Shown: positions 12,979-24,879 of the stretch, one piece after another
Layout of the letters: every line of letters starts with the position of its first letter
How positions within the stretch are numbered: position 1 is the first letter of the stretch
NCBI RefSeq assembly: GCF_009905375.1
Contig: NW_027417068.1
Coordinates: 62,001 to 126,000, forward strand
Direction: 5' to 3'
Length of the DNA stretch: 64,000 nt
Source: Apium graveolens
Lineage: Eukaryota; Streptophyta; Magnoliopsida; Apiales; Apiaceae
Position numbers and translations under genes: made by a program
The notes under the pieces: generated by a model
The model's input: the letters and a program-made list of their open reading frames with translations, nothing else
Database searches by the model: none
Told to the model about the DNA's origin: nothing

Positions 12979-14264
12979 CAGGGGTGAACAAAAATAAATG
13001 GAAAAATCGAAATTAAATCGAGAAATCAAAAAAATAAATTAAAAGATCAAAATCAACAAATATCGAAAAAAATTAATCGAACTAATATAACGGTTAGGTT
13101 ACGATTTCGATTTCACCCTCAACAGTTAGGATATGGTTTCAGTTTTATCCTCAAAATCGAACCGAAAAACTGAACCTATATTATTTATTTATTAATTAAT
13201 TAATATAATTTTTGTATAATACATTCTTGAATATACATAAAATTTATTTACCATACCTTAGCAGTAGTAAAATAGGGCTTTTTTGAAAAATACTTAAGGT
13301 TAAAAATATTTTTGAAAAAAAATCTATCCTTTAAAAAAAATTGCAAAAATTTCTTTTTTATTTGCAAAAATACGTTTTTTTTTAAACTTAATTCAACTAG
13401 ATGTAACTATCGAGAAATTTCTGCAACACCGTGCAATTTCATGCAACAAAAAAAATTGATTCAACAAATTGCATGTCTGCTTGATTTTGGTTGATTTTAG
13501 CTGATTCCGTATTTTTACAAAAAAAATCAGAAAATAGTAAAATCGTAACAAACTTAAAAATAATACAATAGAATAAATTATATATATAAGATATAAAGAG
13601 AACAGAGAAAATTAGAGATGAGAGGTCATTCTTTTATTTACACACTTTTCAACAAATTTATGTAGGCTATAAAAGTGTAGGTTATCAAGAAAGTTTAAAG
13701 CCAAATATCCATATGTTTAATACTTGGGGAACCAAAGGTTGATATAAATTTAAGTAATTCAAGAATCATCCAGTTAATTACATAACAAAAAAATTAATAT
13801 TTTTTTTGAAAATTTCTCTAAATAAACCAAACGAAAATTCCTCTATTCCTGATTTGCTGTTCCTGTTTATATACTTCTGGAACATGGCTTTTTTGGCTTC
13901 CATCACTGTTCCTGTCTTTATCCTTCACAGTGTTTCTGTCTTAAGTCTTATATTTATGTATATTAGTTATTTTTAATATCTGGATAATAAAGTTACGCAG
14001 CTACATACAATGATAAATGACAGCCGTGAATCTTTCTGGACATTATATTTTAATATTAGTTTATAAAAATAAAAAAACACCGAAAAAACGAATTCAAAAT
14101 ACGATTAACTGAAAAATAGCCGAAATCGAAATATGGTTAACCTAAAAATAACCGTTCCAGACGGTTTACTTACGATTGACAGGTAAATACCAAACCGAAC
14201 CGATTTTTACGATTACAAATAGTTTTCAGTAAAAACCGAGATAAACCGAACCACGCACACCCTA
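12979..14264. mobile_element. hAT-like non-autonomous element with perfect 8-bp TSD
   Basis: Flanked by identical TTAGTGAG at 12971-12978 and 14265-14272. The ends read CAGGGGTGAACAAAA and, reverse complemented, TAGGGTGTGCGTGGTTCGG. Both subterminal regions are rich in AACCGAA and its complement. The interior is AT-rich with no transposase frame. TSD length and CAGGGGTG-type ends are diagnostic for hAT. Confidence 0.8.
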
Positions 14265-14769
14265 TTAGTGAGAGATGGTCCCGAGTGAGCAACACTTATG
14301 TTTAGGCCCCTAGGATATCCCCAACAATTATAACTTTCTTACGAGTAAATTTATATAAAATTGCATTACATGTACGTTAAGGATCCATAAACCGATTTCG
14401 AGTAGGGTATCTGAAATCTAGGGTCGGCCCTAACACTAGTTTTATGTTGTTTGAAGAAAAAAGTGAGAGAGATGTGAATTTAGATTGACAAATGTTTACA
14501 AAATCTTAGTTATATTGTCTAAAACTTAATTAAATGTTCTAAATATTACATTCACATTACTATCATTGATTAATAATTTAATACATTTCTAACATGCAAT
14601 ATGATATCGATAATAACATTTAATAATCAATTTGATATCTCTAAAATTTCTCTAGTTTATAATAAATTTTATAACGAACACCGCTCCATTGATGGACCAT
14701 ATAGCAAGAAATAATGGTGGAAAACCGATCGATTTAACTACGAATTGGTTAGAGAAATGAAAGACGGTT
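14265..14769. other. Short intergenic stretch
   Basis: Between the hAT-like element and the Tat-lineage retroelement. No gene or repeat recognised apart from the TSD at its left edge. Confidence 0.35.
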
Positions 14770-15181
14770 TGTTGGAACCAGTTTTCTGCCGACCAATTTT
14801 TCAGATGAATTAACTTCGTCCTGCAAAGATAGGAATGCGAGATGATAATCCCCTCGATTTACCTCCGGTGTGAGAATAAATTAGCCGGTCTTTCTGAGTA
14901 AATCGGAATAAAAGATAGCTTCTGTGATCTGTATTGTGTATGTATTGAATGAGATACTTCTTGTATATAACCTGGACCATATTAACGTTGCATCCCCGGG
15001 ATCTTCGGGTGATTCCGATAAGAATGGAATGTGGATGTTGTGGCTAGGAGACCACGTCTTCGCCTATCTTGGGCGGGTCATGTGCCTTTGTAACTGGGCT
15101 GCTCTCCTTTCGGCCTGTCCCACTCTTCTTGACATCGGCCCAAATATATATTATGGGCCTAAGAGTGGTGGGCCTCTAACA
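14770..15181 (-). repeat. LTR of the Tat-lineage element (3' LTR, fuller copy)
   Basis: Shares 14869-15181 with 20120-20389, including CATCCCCGGG(A/G)TCTTCGG, GATTCCGATAAGAATGGAAT and GACATCGGCCCAAATATATA. The extra 14770-14868 part carries the CCTGCAAAG...ACCTCCGG signature seen in many plant Ty3 LTRs. Its outer boundary is inferred from TG..CA ends and the near-TSD. Confidence 0.75.
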
Positions 15182-15457
15182 TGTTCCCGGGTTTCGGCTG
15201 AAAAATACTTCTCGCAGGAATTCCAGCCTTTTCAGCCCATCAATCAATCCTTGTGAAAACCCTAATCTCCGGCATAGTAGACGCCAACAACGACTAACGC
15301 TCGGAGAATTGCGATTGTTTAATACTTACAGCTGTCACCCCTCGAGATCATAACTTCCATCCTACTGTTGAATTCCAAAACTTCTTGATCGCAACCGTTG
15401 GTTTTAAAACCAACGTCTCTTGGACCAAGGAGCAGAAAAGTCATGCCTACTCACACC

Positions 15458-15465
15458 TATATATA
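15458..15465 (+). promoter_or_regulatory. Possible TATA box for the antisense ORF
   Basis: TATATATA followed by a C/T-rich leader, about 620 bp before the first long frame at 16083 and on the same strand. A promoter for the antisense gene is inferred only. Confidence 0.3.
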
Positions 15466-16082
15466 CTTACACCATTTTCTAGTTGTCCCTTTCATTTCAT
15501 TTTCTTGCAAACATCAAATGTTCTCTCCAAACAAAGGTGTATTCGCAATCATCAAACAACGGGCAACGCGAGAACCAAATTCCCTCAACAACCCTACAAC
15601 ACTATTAATCTTCTCCACAACAGTAAGCTCCCTACTGATTTTCTTTCCATGAACACTGTGAGTTTATTATGCAAGTAGTTTTATAATGATTTTGGGGTTT
15701 ATATGGATTTGGAGTTTGTACTAGGTTGTTAGGGTGGAAGATCCATCATTTGGCATTTCTACTTCCTTTTTTGTCTGAAGGGGCTTAAAGAGGGTAGGTT
15801 GTAATGTTTTTAGGCTTGAACATGCTTCGGTATATTCAGGCCTTGGAGCATTCTTTAAGAACCGCCCCTCCAAGACTTTTATTCAACTTCCTGGGAACTT
15901 GTCAGGATTTAAAGATGGCATGCAGGTGTGTTGCGGGTCTTAAACATTCTTCGGATTGTTCAAGCCCTGGAACATACCTCGGGAGCTGATCCCTCAAGTC
16001 TTCGTGAATAGACATTCATCTCTTATCCTCTTATCCACTTTTCCTTAGTTATTCAATCCGAGTACACGCCTAATATTTTCTC

Positions 16083-17903
16083 ATGGATGGGTCTAACGCA
16101 GATGCAAGGCCTTCGGTACCCAACGTTCCGGCCCATTTTGGCGATATCGCCTCCTTCCCGGCTGCTAACAATCCCACGCAACCGAAGAAGAAGGACATAG
16201 TAGAGAAATTTTATGACAAGTACCGGATTTCTCAGGGAATTTATCATCTTTATCAGTCGAAGGGTTCAGATCGGATTTTTCATACCCCTCCTGTCCCAAC
16301 AAGCTGTGGAGACTATGCGGTAAGGATTTTCGAAACGGTTCTCAGGTGTGGCTTCCGTGTCCCCCTCCTCAAGTTATTGAAAACCCTATTCAGGCAGATG
16401 AAAATAGCTTTTCCCAAATGGATCCAAACGGATCCATTCACATAAATAACTTCCGGTACATATGTTTAGAGGTAAAGATCAAAACTTCGTCTAGGTTATT
16501 TTAGTTTCACTATGACTTCCGAGAAGACGAAAAGAGTGCGGGCTTTTACACCATAGGCCGAAGATCGGGCCGGGAGAATTGGTGTTTCACCAACTCCAGC
16601 AACAAGAAGAGCCACACTCATTGATGTTACATCTCCGACATATACTTGGTAGAGTTTGGGGTTTGGCGCGAGGTCGACTCATCTTTCCTATTAATGCCAG
16701 ATTTGGAGCCTGAAGAGGCCATGAACTATAAAAAATTGGCATATCTGAATGTCCCGAAGCTGCCGATAACCAGTTGTCGGGAAAAGGGTCGGTTGTTTGC
16801 CTTATGGGGTAGTGGTAACATTGCCTTGTCCTTTTTTTATATTATTTTACTTCCTGTCATTTACTTATCTAAATAAATTCCCCCCTTGATTTAAAATTTT
16901 AACATCCTCTTTTTATTTTTGGTTATTGCAGTGTCTACTCGTCAGGATATCATGGAAATGAAAAGGAGAAAAACCGAAGAGTTGAGTAGGGATGAGGCGA
17001 AGAAGGCTGCCGATGAAACTGGTCGACCGGAGGGGGCCGACAATAGGGTTCCTCTTAATGCTACACCTCTTTCGCTAACAGCTTCTCTGGAGGTTACCGA
17101 CAAAACTAGTACAGTCCTTTCGGATCAGCTGGCCGATCCGAGGAAGCTAGTCCGTGCGGGGGACGGGGCCGTCATTTAGACATACTCTCTTAAGTTGGGA
17201 GTACTCTCTTCGGACTATGTCGTCTCAAGAGCTCCAATTTCGGCTAGGAAGGTCGGCCCCGATCTTTGCCGCGGTCTCATGCTTCCTAAGGATCAGCTGG
17301 TCTATACTATCGTGGACCCTTCTGATGCTTGCACTGAGCTTATAGCTCAACTTTATATGGTACGTTTCCCTTTTTGGCTTTTAGGGTAGTTCTTTTTCCT
17401 AAGCTTCCCTCGTTCCTTTATTTGATTCCACCTTGTGCTTTTTTCAGGCTGTTACTTAGGCGGCGGCTGTCACTAACAAGGTTCAAGATATGCAGGCACG
17501 AATGAAGGCCGTGAACCTTGTCGAGGCCCGGGCGATTAAGATCGAAGAGGAGTTGAGCCGTGAGCAGAGGCTTCAGGATACATCGTAGAGCCACGTTTCA
17601 GCTCTTGCCACTGATAAGAGGAACCTAGAAGAGGAGCTCTCTCGTCTTCAGAAGAAGGTGGAACGTCGAGATGCTCAACTGAAAGCCTCTAAGAAAGCAC
17701 TTCATAAAGACAAGAATGTGATGGCGCTGACGGAGGAACGATGTTTACAAATGGGTTTCGATGAAGTTGTCATGCGGGAAAACGACAGGGGTTGGGACTA
17801 CAAGGTGTTACTTGATGATTGCATGGAGGACCATGTCGGTAAAGTCGTCGATGACGAGGCCCTCGTCTTCTTCTCTGGTCCTGATGAAAATCTCTCAGAC
17901 TAG
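16083..17903 (+). pseudogene. Antisense ORF (aORF) of the Tat-lineage element, intron-containing and broken
   Basis: The coding pieces all read on the plus strand, opposite to integrase. Piece 1 (16083-16445) begins MDGSNADARPS and carries KKKDIVEKFYDKYRI and VLRCGFRVPLLKLL. Piece 2 (about 16500-16812) has SAGFYTIGRR and EPEEAMNYKKL. Piece 3 (16931-17179) follows. Piece 4 (about 17195-17903) ends in a long coiled coil (EEELSREQRL, KRNLEEELSRLQKKVERRD). Two breaks look like introns: 16813-16930 (GTAACA..TTGCAG) and about 17359-17447 (GTACGT..TTTCAG). The organisation resembles plant retroelement ORFs with a GFYTL-type domain followed by a coiled coil. In-frame stops (for example the TAG at 17586) make it non-functional here. 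Function of the family is unknown. Confidence 0.65.
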
Positions 17904-18029
17904 TTTAATTATTTACAAATGTAAACTTATTGCCTTCGGGCTATGACAATGTTGCCTTCGGGCTTTTTATTATTTAATTTGTGGTCGAATTTATGCATCT
18001 TTTGTTGCCCCTTAGTATAATTTTTTCTT

Positions 18030-18975
18030 GATAAGTTTTTAGAAGGTTTTACTACATCTTCGGTCTCTTTTCGGGCCTTGATAAATTATTGGAATTTTAT
18101 TTACTTCTTCAGTCATTTTTGGGCCTCAGTAAATTTTTAAAAAATCTATTTACTTCTTCGGACTGTTTTGGGCCTTAGTAAATTTTTGAAAAATATATTT
18201 ACTTCTTCGGACGCTTTTGAGCCTTAGTAAATATTTGAAAATTTTATTTACTTATTCAGCCCTTTTTAGGCCTCAATTAATTTTTGAAAAAATTATTTAC
18301 CTTTTCGACCGCTTTTGCGCCTTAGTAAATTTTTGAAAAATCTATTTACTTATTCGGCCTCTTTTGGGCCTTAGTAAATTTAAAAAAAAATTATTTACTT
18401 CTTCGGCCGTTTTTGGGCCTCAGTAAATTTTTGAAAATTTTATTTATTTCTTCCGCCTCTTTTGGGCCTTAGTAATTTTTTTTAAAATTATTTACTTCTT
18501 CAACCGTTTTTGGGCCTCAATAATTTTTTGAAAAATTTATTTACATCTTCGGCCGCTTTTGAGCCTCAGTAAATTTTTGAAAAATCTATTTAATTCTTCG
18601 GCCTCTTTTGGGCCTTAGTAAATTTTTTTAAAATCTATTTACTTCTTCGGCCTCTTTTGGGCCTTAGTAAAATTTTGAAAAATCTATTTACTTCTTCAGC
18701 CGTTTTTTAGCCTCAGTAAATTTTTGAAAAAATTATTTACATCTTCGGCCGCTTTTGGGCCTTAGTAAATTTTTGAAAAATCTATTTACTTCTTCGGCCT
18801 CTTTTGGGCCTTAATAATTTTTTGAAAAATCTATTTACTTCTTCGGCCTCTTTTGGGCCTTAGTAAATTTTTGAAAAATCTATTTACTTCTTCGATCTCT
18901 TTAGGGCCTCAGTAAATTTTTTAAAAATCTATTTACTTCTTCGGTATCTTTTGGGCCTTAGTAAATTTTTCAAGT
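18030..18975. repeat. ~49-bp tandem array, about 19 units
   Basis: The unit begins TTTACTTCTTCGGCCTCTTT, continues TGGGCCTTAGTAAATTTTTG and ends AAAAATCTA. Units vary at single bases (CGGCC/CAGCC/CGACC; TTAG/TCAG) and by 1-2 bp in the T and A runs. It occupies the interval between integrase and antisense ORF of the Tat element. Copy count is an estimate by eye. Confidence 0.9.
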
Positions 18976-19502
18976 TTATTTTTATATTCGGCTTTGTTAC
19001 CCCCAGTTTTAAGGGAAAAGTGTGGTATCTTCGGATATGTAACTTGTAGGCCAATTCGCTGCCCCGATCCGAAGGACCAACAATCGTTTCCTTAAAACTT
19101 ATCAGTTGGACTGGGTAATTATCGTTCAATACTAATTAAGAACAAAATGGAAAGAACATGGAATTTTTCATTGAAAATGGAAATTCGTACAATGTTATAC
19201 ATGCCTTGCCTTTAGGGAATTGAAATTGCACTACTGAAGTAAATGACAGAAGTAAATACGTTGAAATAACAACTAATAGGGCTTTGAGCAAGCTTACTGG
19301 AAAAATTTATGGAGTTTGGAAGCGTGCCAAGTATTTTTGATGGGTTCGCCTACCAAAGTCTTCAACTTGTACGTTCCAGTCCTAACCACTTCGGCCACAT
19401 AGTATGGGCATTCTCAATTAGGCTGAAATTTTCCCTGTTTAGTAGGCATTGATGTTGCTAACTCCCTCAATACTAGGTCACCGGCGAAGAAACTACATTT
19501 TT

Positions 19503-20119
19503 TTACGCTCGAATGATAGTACTGGGCAACCTGAAGTTGGTACTTGAGTTTCTCTGGTGGACTGATTCCCTTTCTTCTTCTAGGAGGTCTATGTTAGCCC
19601 TTAAGCCGACCCCATTGCTTTCAATATTAAACACTTCGATTCGATAAGAGTCCAGGCCTACTTCAACTGGGAGAATATCATATGTCCCATAGGACAGTCT
19701 GAAAGGTGTTTCGCCTGTGGACGATCTATGTGCCGTCCGGTAGACCCATAAGACCCACAACAACTCTTCAGCCCAAAGGCCCTAGGCTTCTCCCAGTCTT
19801 TTCTTGATGCCATTAAAGATGATCTTGTTTACGGCCTCAATCGCCCCATTTCCTTGAGGATGACCCATAGAGTTGAATTTCTGTTGGATCCCCAGGTGGT
19901 GCAAGAAAGTTCTAAATATATTTCCAATAAAGTGAGTGCCATTGTCCGAAACACACATCTTGGGGATTCCAGACCTCATTATTACTTGTTCTAGCATAAA
20001 TTTCTTTGCCGCCTCTTCGATTATGGTGGCCAATGGACGGGCTTCGACCCATTTAGTCATATAATCGATAGCCACGATGCAGTATTTATCCTGTTTAGTG
20101 CTAGTCTGCAGGATTAAAG
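19503..20119 (-). pseudogene. Ty3 integrase core remnant
   Basis: The frame is open from the truncated LTR edge. It shows the three catalytic acidic residues: D in VAIDYMTKWVEA, D in CVSDNGTHF, and E in NGAIEAVNK. It continues into the conserved YRTAHRSSTGETPF and VEVGLDSYR region. The wording is that of Tat-lineage integrases. An in-frame TAG at 19782-19784 (where related elements usually have a lysine) interrupts it; no frameshift is seen. The zinc-binding N-terminus and all upstream pol domains are deleted. Confidence 0.85.
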
Positions 20120-20389
20120 TGTGAGAATAAGTTAATTATTCTTGGTGTGTGTATTGAAGCAATACTTCATGTATATAACCCGAACCATGTTAACGTTGCA
20201 TCCCCGGGGTCTTCGGGTGATTCCGATAAGAATGGAATGAGGACGTTGTGGTTAGGAGTTCACGTCTTCGCCTATTTTGGGAGGGTGCGGTGCCTTCGTA
20301 GCTGGGCTGCTCTTATTTCGGCCTGCCCCACTCTCCTTGACATCGGCCCAAATATATATTATGGGCCTAAGAGTGATGTGCCTCTAACA
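20120..20389 (-). repeat. Truncated LTR of the Tat-lineage element (5' LTR)
   Basis: Matches 14869-15181 with scattered substitutions and one shortened stretch near the TGTGAGAATAA end. It lacks the part equivalent to 14770-14868, so its inner side was removed by the deletion that also took PBS to RNase H. Confidence 0.8.
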
Positions 20390-20460
20390 CGGTCTAATCT
20401 TAAAATTTCGAAATTAGTAGCCATCAAAACCAGAAAAATATAATTTTCAATTTGGTGTAC

Positions 20461-20585
20461 AGTTAAATCTCGATAAATGAATATTCTTGAAACTAAAATA
20501 TTTTATTTATTAATCGAGATTACTCATTTATTGAGGTCAAAAAGATTATTGATTTATCAAATATTCAATTATCGAGGTTGTAATG
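20461..20585. mobile_element. Emigrant-like (pogo/Tc1-mariner) MITE
   Basis: TA dinucleotides flank a 125-bp fold-back element. Left end CAGTTAAATCTCGATAAATG; reverse complement of right end CATTACAACCTCGATAATTG. The CAGTWAAACCTC-ATAAATTAATA consensus type belongs to Emigrant MITEs. Confidence 0.75.
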
Positions 20586-22259
20586 TACTTCGATTTCTCC
20601 CTAATTTCTGCCTAACCATTAAGTTGATCTTCACTAATGTATTATTAAACCAACTGGTTGCATAACTAGTAATTATAGCCAACCATTTTGCATATTAGCA
20701 TCGGAGATTCTCTAGAATACAGACTGTGCTTCTTTGTTTCTACACAATATTTTCTTATCAGAAATTAATTAAGTCTAGTAGACTAAAGTCTTGCACATAC
20801 CTTGATTTCTTTTAGGCTAATTATGAAGATACTCTTGAGTTAATTACGACATCATGATGATGTGCACATTATAATATTGATTCAATTTTTTTGTAAGAAC
20901 CATAACATAAATGGTAATTTTCACACATCATGACTACACTCATACTCCAAATCTTAATCTCTTGTTAAGATAGAACAATGGAAGAAGAGATCGAGGTATC
21001 CAATGAGCTACACACCGAGGTTACAAGGAATCCTGATGTGCTTGAAAGAAAATTAATTTGAAACTAAAGTGGAGTAATATTCACCTTAATCATGCATTAA
21101 ACAGAAGATAAACAATCTGACGACTGAGTAATTAAAACTCATATTGCAGGATCATGTAGATTTTAATATCTAATGAAATTATAGAAAATATGGATTCATA
21201 TTAATAAAGAAGATCGAAAAAGGTTTAATCACGCCTGTTTATAATTTCTACAGAAAGGAACTAAAATATCAGCACAAATAGACCTGAACCAGCAAGCAGA
21301 TCAGGTCACATAATCAATAAAAGCTACATGTAGCTGGTATACATAAACTTAACTTAAAACTCATGATGAACAATCACAAAGCAACTTAATTTACGAAGAA
21401 CTTAAGGAAGTAATTAATCGGACCGAGATGCTTGATTCCCCACACGAAAGACAATTAAACGAATGAGCAGAGAGATCCACAAACAGCTAGGTAGCTTCTC
21501 ATCACTCACTTGATCATCAAACCAGGATCTGTGTTTGATTTGGAAACAACGTACCCTAGTTTGTTGGTATTTTGTATCTTATTAATCATGTTTGGAGTAG
21601 TGGAGGAAGATAATTATATATGATGAGAGGCTGGGGAATGAAAAGGAAAAGAGTAGGGCTCAGGGTGTAATGATGGTGGTGTGGCAAGTTTAACCACAAC
21701 ATCATCATCATTTTGCCCTTCTCTTTCATGCTATCTGCCTCCCATGTGTTTATATACCCAAACTATCTCACTCTCCAGATGTGTATCTATATATCCATCT
21801 TTACCAATAATATTAGGTTTATATATTATGTTATTACTGACTTAAATCTTGTGCGATGCACATGTTTTCGTTAATACTAAAAAAAAATCGTTAATATTAA
21901 TTTTTTTATCTATCCCGTCATATTATAATTTAAAATATTTATATAAATATATAATAATAATAATAAATTTATAAAAAAAATAATATGATAACCCGTTGTC
22001 GTACTATATCTAGTAGTTTAACAATTTAGTATTTTAGCGAATATATAACACTATTTATTTATTTTTTTAATAGTAGGATAAGTTGTAATTGTAGTTTAGT
22101 AAGATAAGTAGATTATGTGTGTAGTTTTTTAATAATTCAGTAATTTAGCGGATATATAATACTATTTATTTATTTATTTTAATAACCAAAATTATGGAAT
22201 AACCGTTGAACCAAATTATACTTCATTCTGATTATTATAGTATAGTATAGATTTAATAC
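20586..22259. other. Intergenic; imperfect long hairpin at 21626-21756
   Basis: No protein gene recognised. At 21626-21756 two arms pair over much of their length: GAGGCTGGGGAATGAAAAGG...AATGATGGTGGTG against the complement of ATCATCATCATTTTGCCCTT...CTGCCTC, with an ~8-nt loop. No match to a conserved plant miRNA that I know. A near-duplicated stretch (TTTAGCG(A/G)ATATATAA) occurs at about 22030 and 22145. Confidence 0.4.
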
Positions 22260-22777
22260 TAGACCTGTCATTATGAGTGTGGATCCGAATAACTCAAGCG
22301 AAATTCATGAAATTGAGATTCGATCCGAAATTAAAATTATATAATTCGGTTATTATCTGAAAACCAATTTAAATCAATCCTCAAATTACCTGAACCGAAA
22401 ATTTAACCGAAAATGATCCGAAATACTAGATCCGATTATAACTAAAAACAGATCAAAACCGAATAATACATTATCCAAATCAAATATATGACCCGAATTA
22501 CATAAAATTCATAGTTAAAAATAATTTTATGTTTATGATAACATAATTATTTAATCATTTTTTTAAGAGCATATTAAATTATATTAAAAATATTGTATTT
22601 AATAAAAAGTCATTTTTTAAGTCTCATCCCATTTCAAACCGAATTTTATTCAATTTTAATCTGAATTAGACCCGAACCGAATTATATCCGATCAAATCCG
22701 AATAATCTCCAAATATATCATAATCTAACACTTGATCCGATCCAAAACCGATCCAGCTATCCGATTTGCCATGCCTA
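22260..22777. mobile_element. hAT-like non-autonomous element
   Basis: Ends TAGACCTGTCA and, reverse complemented, TAGGCATGGCA. Flanks TTTAATAC (22252-22259) and TTTATTAC (22778-22785) match at 7 of 8 positions. Subterminal regions are packed with ATCCGAA/AACCGAA motifs. 518 bp, no coding capacity. Confidence 0.75.
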
Positions 22778-24879
22778 TTTATTACTAAATACTTAATTAA
22801 TTATTTTCAATATTGTGTTTGGGTTGGATTAATGAATGAAGAAGAATAGAATAGAAATTTGAATCTAAAATATGCCTAAATGTTAAAAAGAAATTAACCG
22901 TGTTCCATTTCATTTATAACAACATTTCCCTTATACTCGTTTTGTACTCGAGCCTTATGTTTATTACTCGTACATGTTTCTCAAATCTTCTTTCCTAAGT
23001 CCATTTTTCCTTTAATATGGTTATTTTATTTAATTTCATTCACTCCAGAACAAAAAGTGATACAGTTATTACATGTCTTATTCTATGTCTTATTCTATTC
23101 TCTGTATCATTTTGATGTAAGCTTAAAAAGGATAAATATAATACATAATAATTACCAAATTTCATGAGTTACAGCATTTTTATTGATTTTTTAATCATAA
23201 ATATAATAAACTCGGCTATGCACAACAATTTAATCATTAAAAGATGCAAACTCAATGAAGTTAGCAGTTAGCATACAGACCCTTCTTCTAAGCATGATGA
23301 TAGAATTTTGAATGGCTGTGGTCAACAAGCTTGATAAAAAAACCGAGTGAATAATTTAAGAAAAACAGTAGGCGTGGGAGTTTGCAGCAATGCTGAAGCT
23401 TTATAGGGCAATAAAGGATATAAAGTTCCGAGGACATGCATAATATAATATGCATATGAATATGAAAGCTAGAGTGCAAGGCTCAACGAAAGAATGTCAG
23501 AGGAATATCACTGAATGACAGAAAGAATGTCCGCACGAATCAAGGGAAGGAATCAAACCCTTGCATATACTGTACATTTACCAAAGCCCAGAATGCCTTA
23601 TACTGAATGAATTATTGGAAGATGGAAGACATATTATTATCTAGGAGAGTGGGTTCTAAATGGATACAGAAAATCAATAAAATTCCAATAATAATTTATT
23701 TAATATTTTGAAAGTTGTCAGCTAAAAAAAAATTTATATTGACATGTATTATATACAACAATATTATATATATCTTTAATATCATAAAATATTATAAATT
23801 ATTAATGCAGCCTTCTGTCTAAAAGAGGTTTTAGGTTTTAGGTTTAAGTGATTTGAATTGAAAATTTGCCAATACACTGCAAGAAAATTGGACATTTCTG
23901 ATCAACTCATTTTCCACCAACACAAATAGTCGGAAGAGATAGATTATAACTGACCGAAATAACGTCCGGCCATCAAAATCGGTCATAAATAATATCACAA
24001 GTTGGTCGATTACGAGAATTAGTATCATTTCCGACCAGCTCATAACTAACCAATTATATTTGTAATTAGTTTGCAATTTTTTTTGTATAAAAGTGCTAAA
24101 TACACTGATCTTAAATCATGAAAGTGACATGATTTGTGAACAAAAATTGGGAATAAATTTTGATAATCATTTTAATACTTCTGGGGCTACTTTTTTAAAA
24201 TATTTTTAAATAAAATAAATGAAACCTCGGAACTTGGCAAAGTTTATGTAGTTTATGAGATGTTGGTGAATGAGATGCATGAAACAAGAAAATAACTAAT
24301 ATAAACGATTCCAAAGGTAAAAAGAGTTGAGGGTACTGAGAAACGGAACATAGACATGGTGAAATGCATTTCCACGCATGCACTTTTACTGGTTGATTAT
24401 AAAATTATAGTGGAGCTAGGACAAAAGATTCTGGTTGTCTTTTACTTTAATTCCAAAATCTGCAGAATAATAATTATTATATATCAATCCTCTGCCTAAT
24501 CAATCCATGTTTGACCATTCTATAATTCTCCGACATCAGAAACAAGTGGCTAAGGATATAATTCTATAGAAAAAAGAAATATGGAAATGTACCTCCCCCG
24601 CAAGAGTAGAAAGACTATTTTCGTAAAATTTGAAAGGCCTGCTCAAGATTATTAGTTTGGAGTGGATTGGACAGCGTAATATGTGCTCTGATGAAACGAG
24701 CAGGCTTTGGATTTGGGAAGTAGTTTCAAGTAGTACCCACCAGCACAGATGACTGTTTGGATTTTGCATTATCATGTAGCTAGTCTGTCTTTAATTATTG
24801 TTAATTATTGAACAAAGTGGGCTCATACAACAAGTTCAGTGAGAAATTTAAAGACAGCTAAAGTATCTCGATCGAAAAT
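22778..24879. other. Intergenic; weak CACTA-like fragment at 23875-24107
   Basis: No gene recognised. At 23875 CACTGCAAGAAAATTGGACA resembles a CACTA terminus and is followed by GGTCGG/CCGACC-type subterminal motifs. A right end and TSD are not clear. Confidence 0.35.

Larger units (their letters stand above)
14770..20389 (-). mobile_element. Deleted Ty3/gypsy Tat-lineage LTR retrotransposon
   Basis: Polarity is set by integrase on the minus strand (20119 to 19503). Read leftward, the order is: truncated 5' LTR (20120-20389), integrase, ~49-bp tandem array (18030-18975), an ORF on the opposite strand (16083-17903), then the 3' LTR (14770-15181). An extra antisense ORF between pol and the 3' LTR, and tandem repeats in that interval, are known traits of the Tat lineage. 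PBS, gag, protease, RT and RNase H are missing: the sequence passes from within the 5' LTR into integrase at about 20119. Flanks CGGTT (14765-14769) and CGGTC (20390-20394) are a near match for a 5-bp TSD. The LTR ends are TGTTGG... and ...CTAACA on the plus strand. Confidence 0.8.

Noticed and set aside
14924..15256. Open frames in the two Tat LTRs that look like a repeated protein (also 20147-20443)
   Set aside because: They are the same LTR DNA in two places, which explains the similarity; no protein family.
18030..18975. CRISPR-like array
   Set aside because: Units are contiguous with no unique spacers, and the context is a plant retrotransposon.
21418..21442. TCGGACC...GCTTGATTCCCC, resembling miR166
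   Set aside because: Needs a 3-4 base insertion to align with miR166 and there is no complementary 5' arm nearby.
23828..23848. TTTTAGG repeats suggesting telomeric sequence
   Set aside because: Only two to three imperfect units and TTTTAGG/TTTAAG rather than TTTAGGG; too short for an interstitial telomere.
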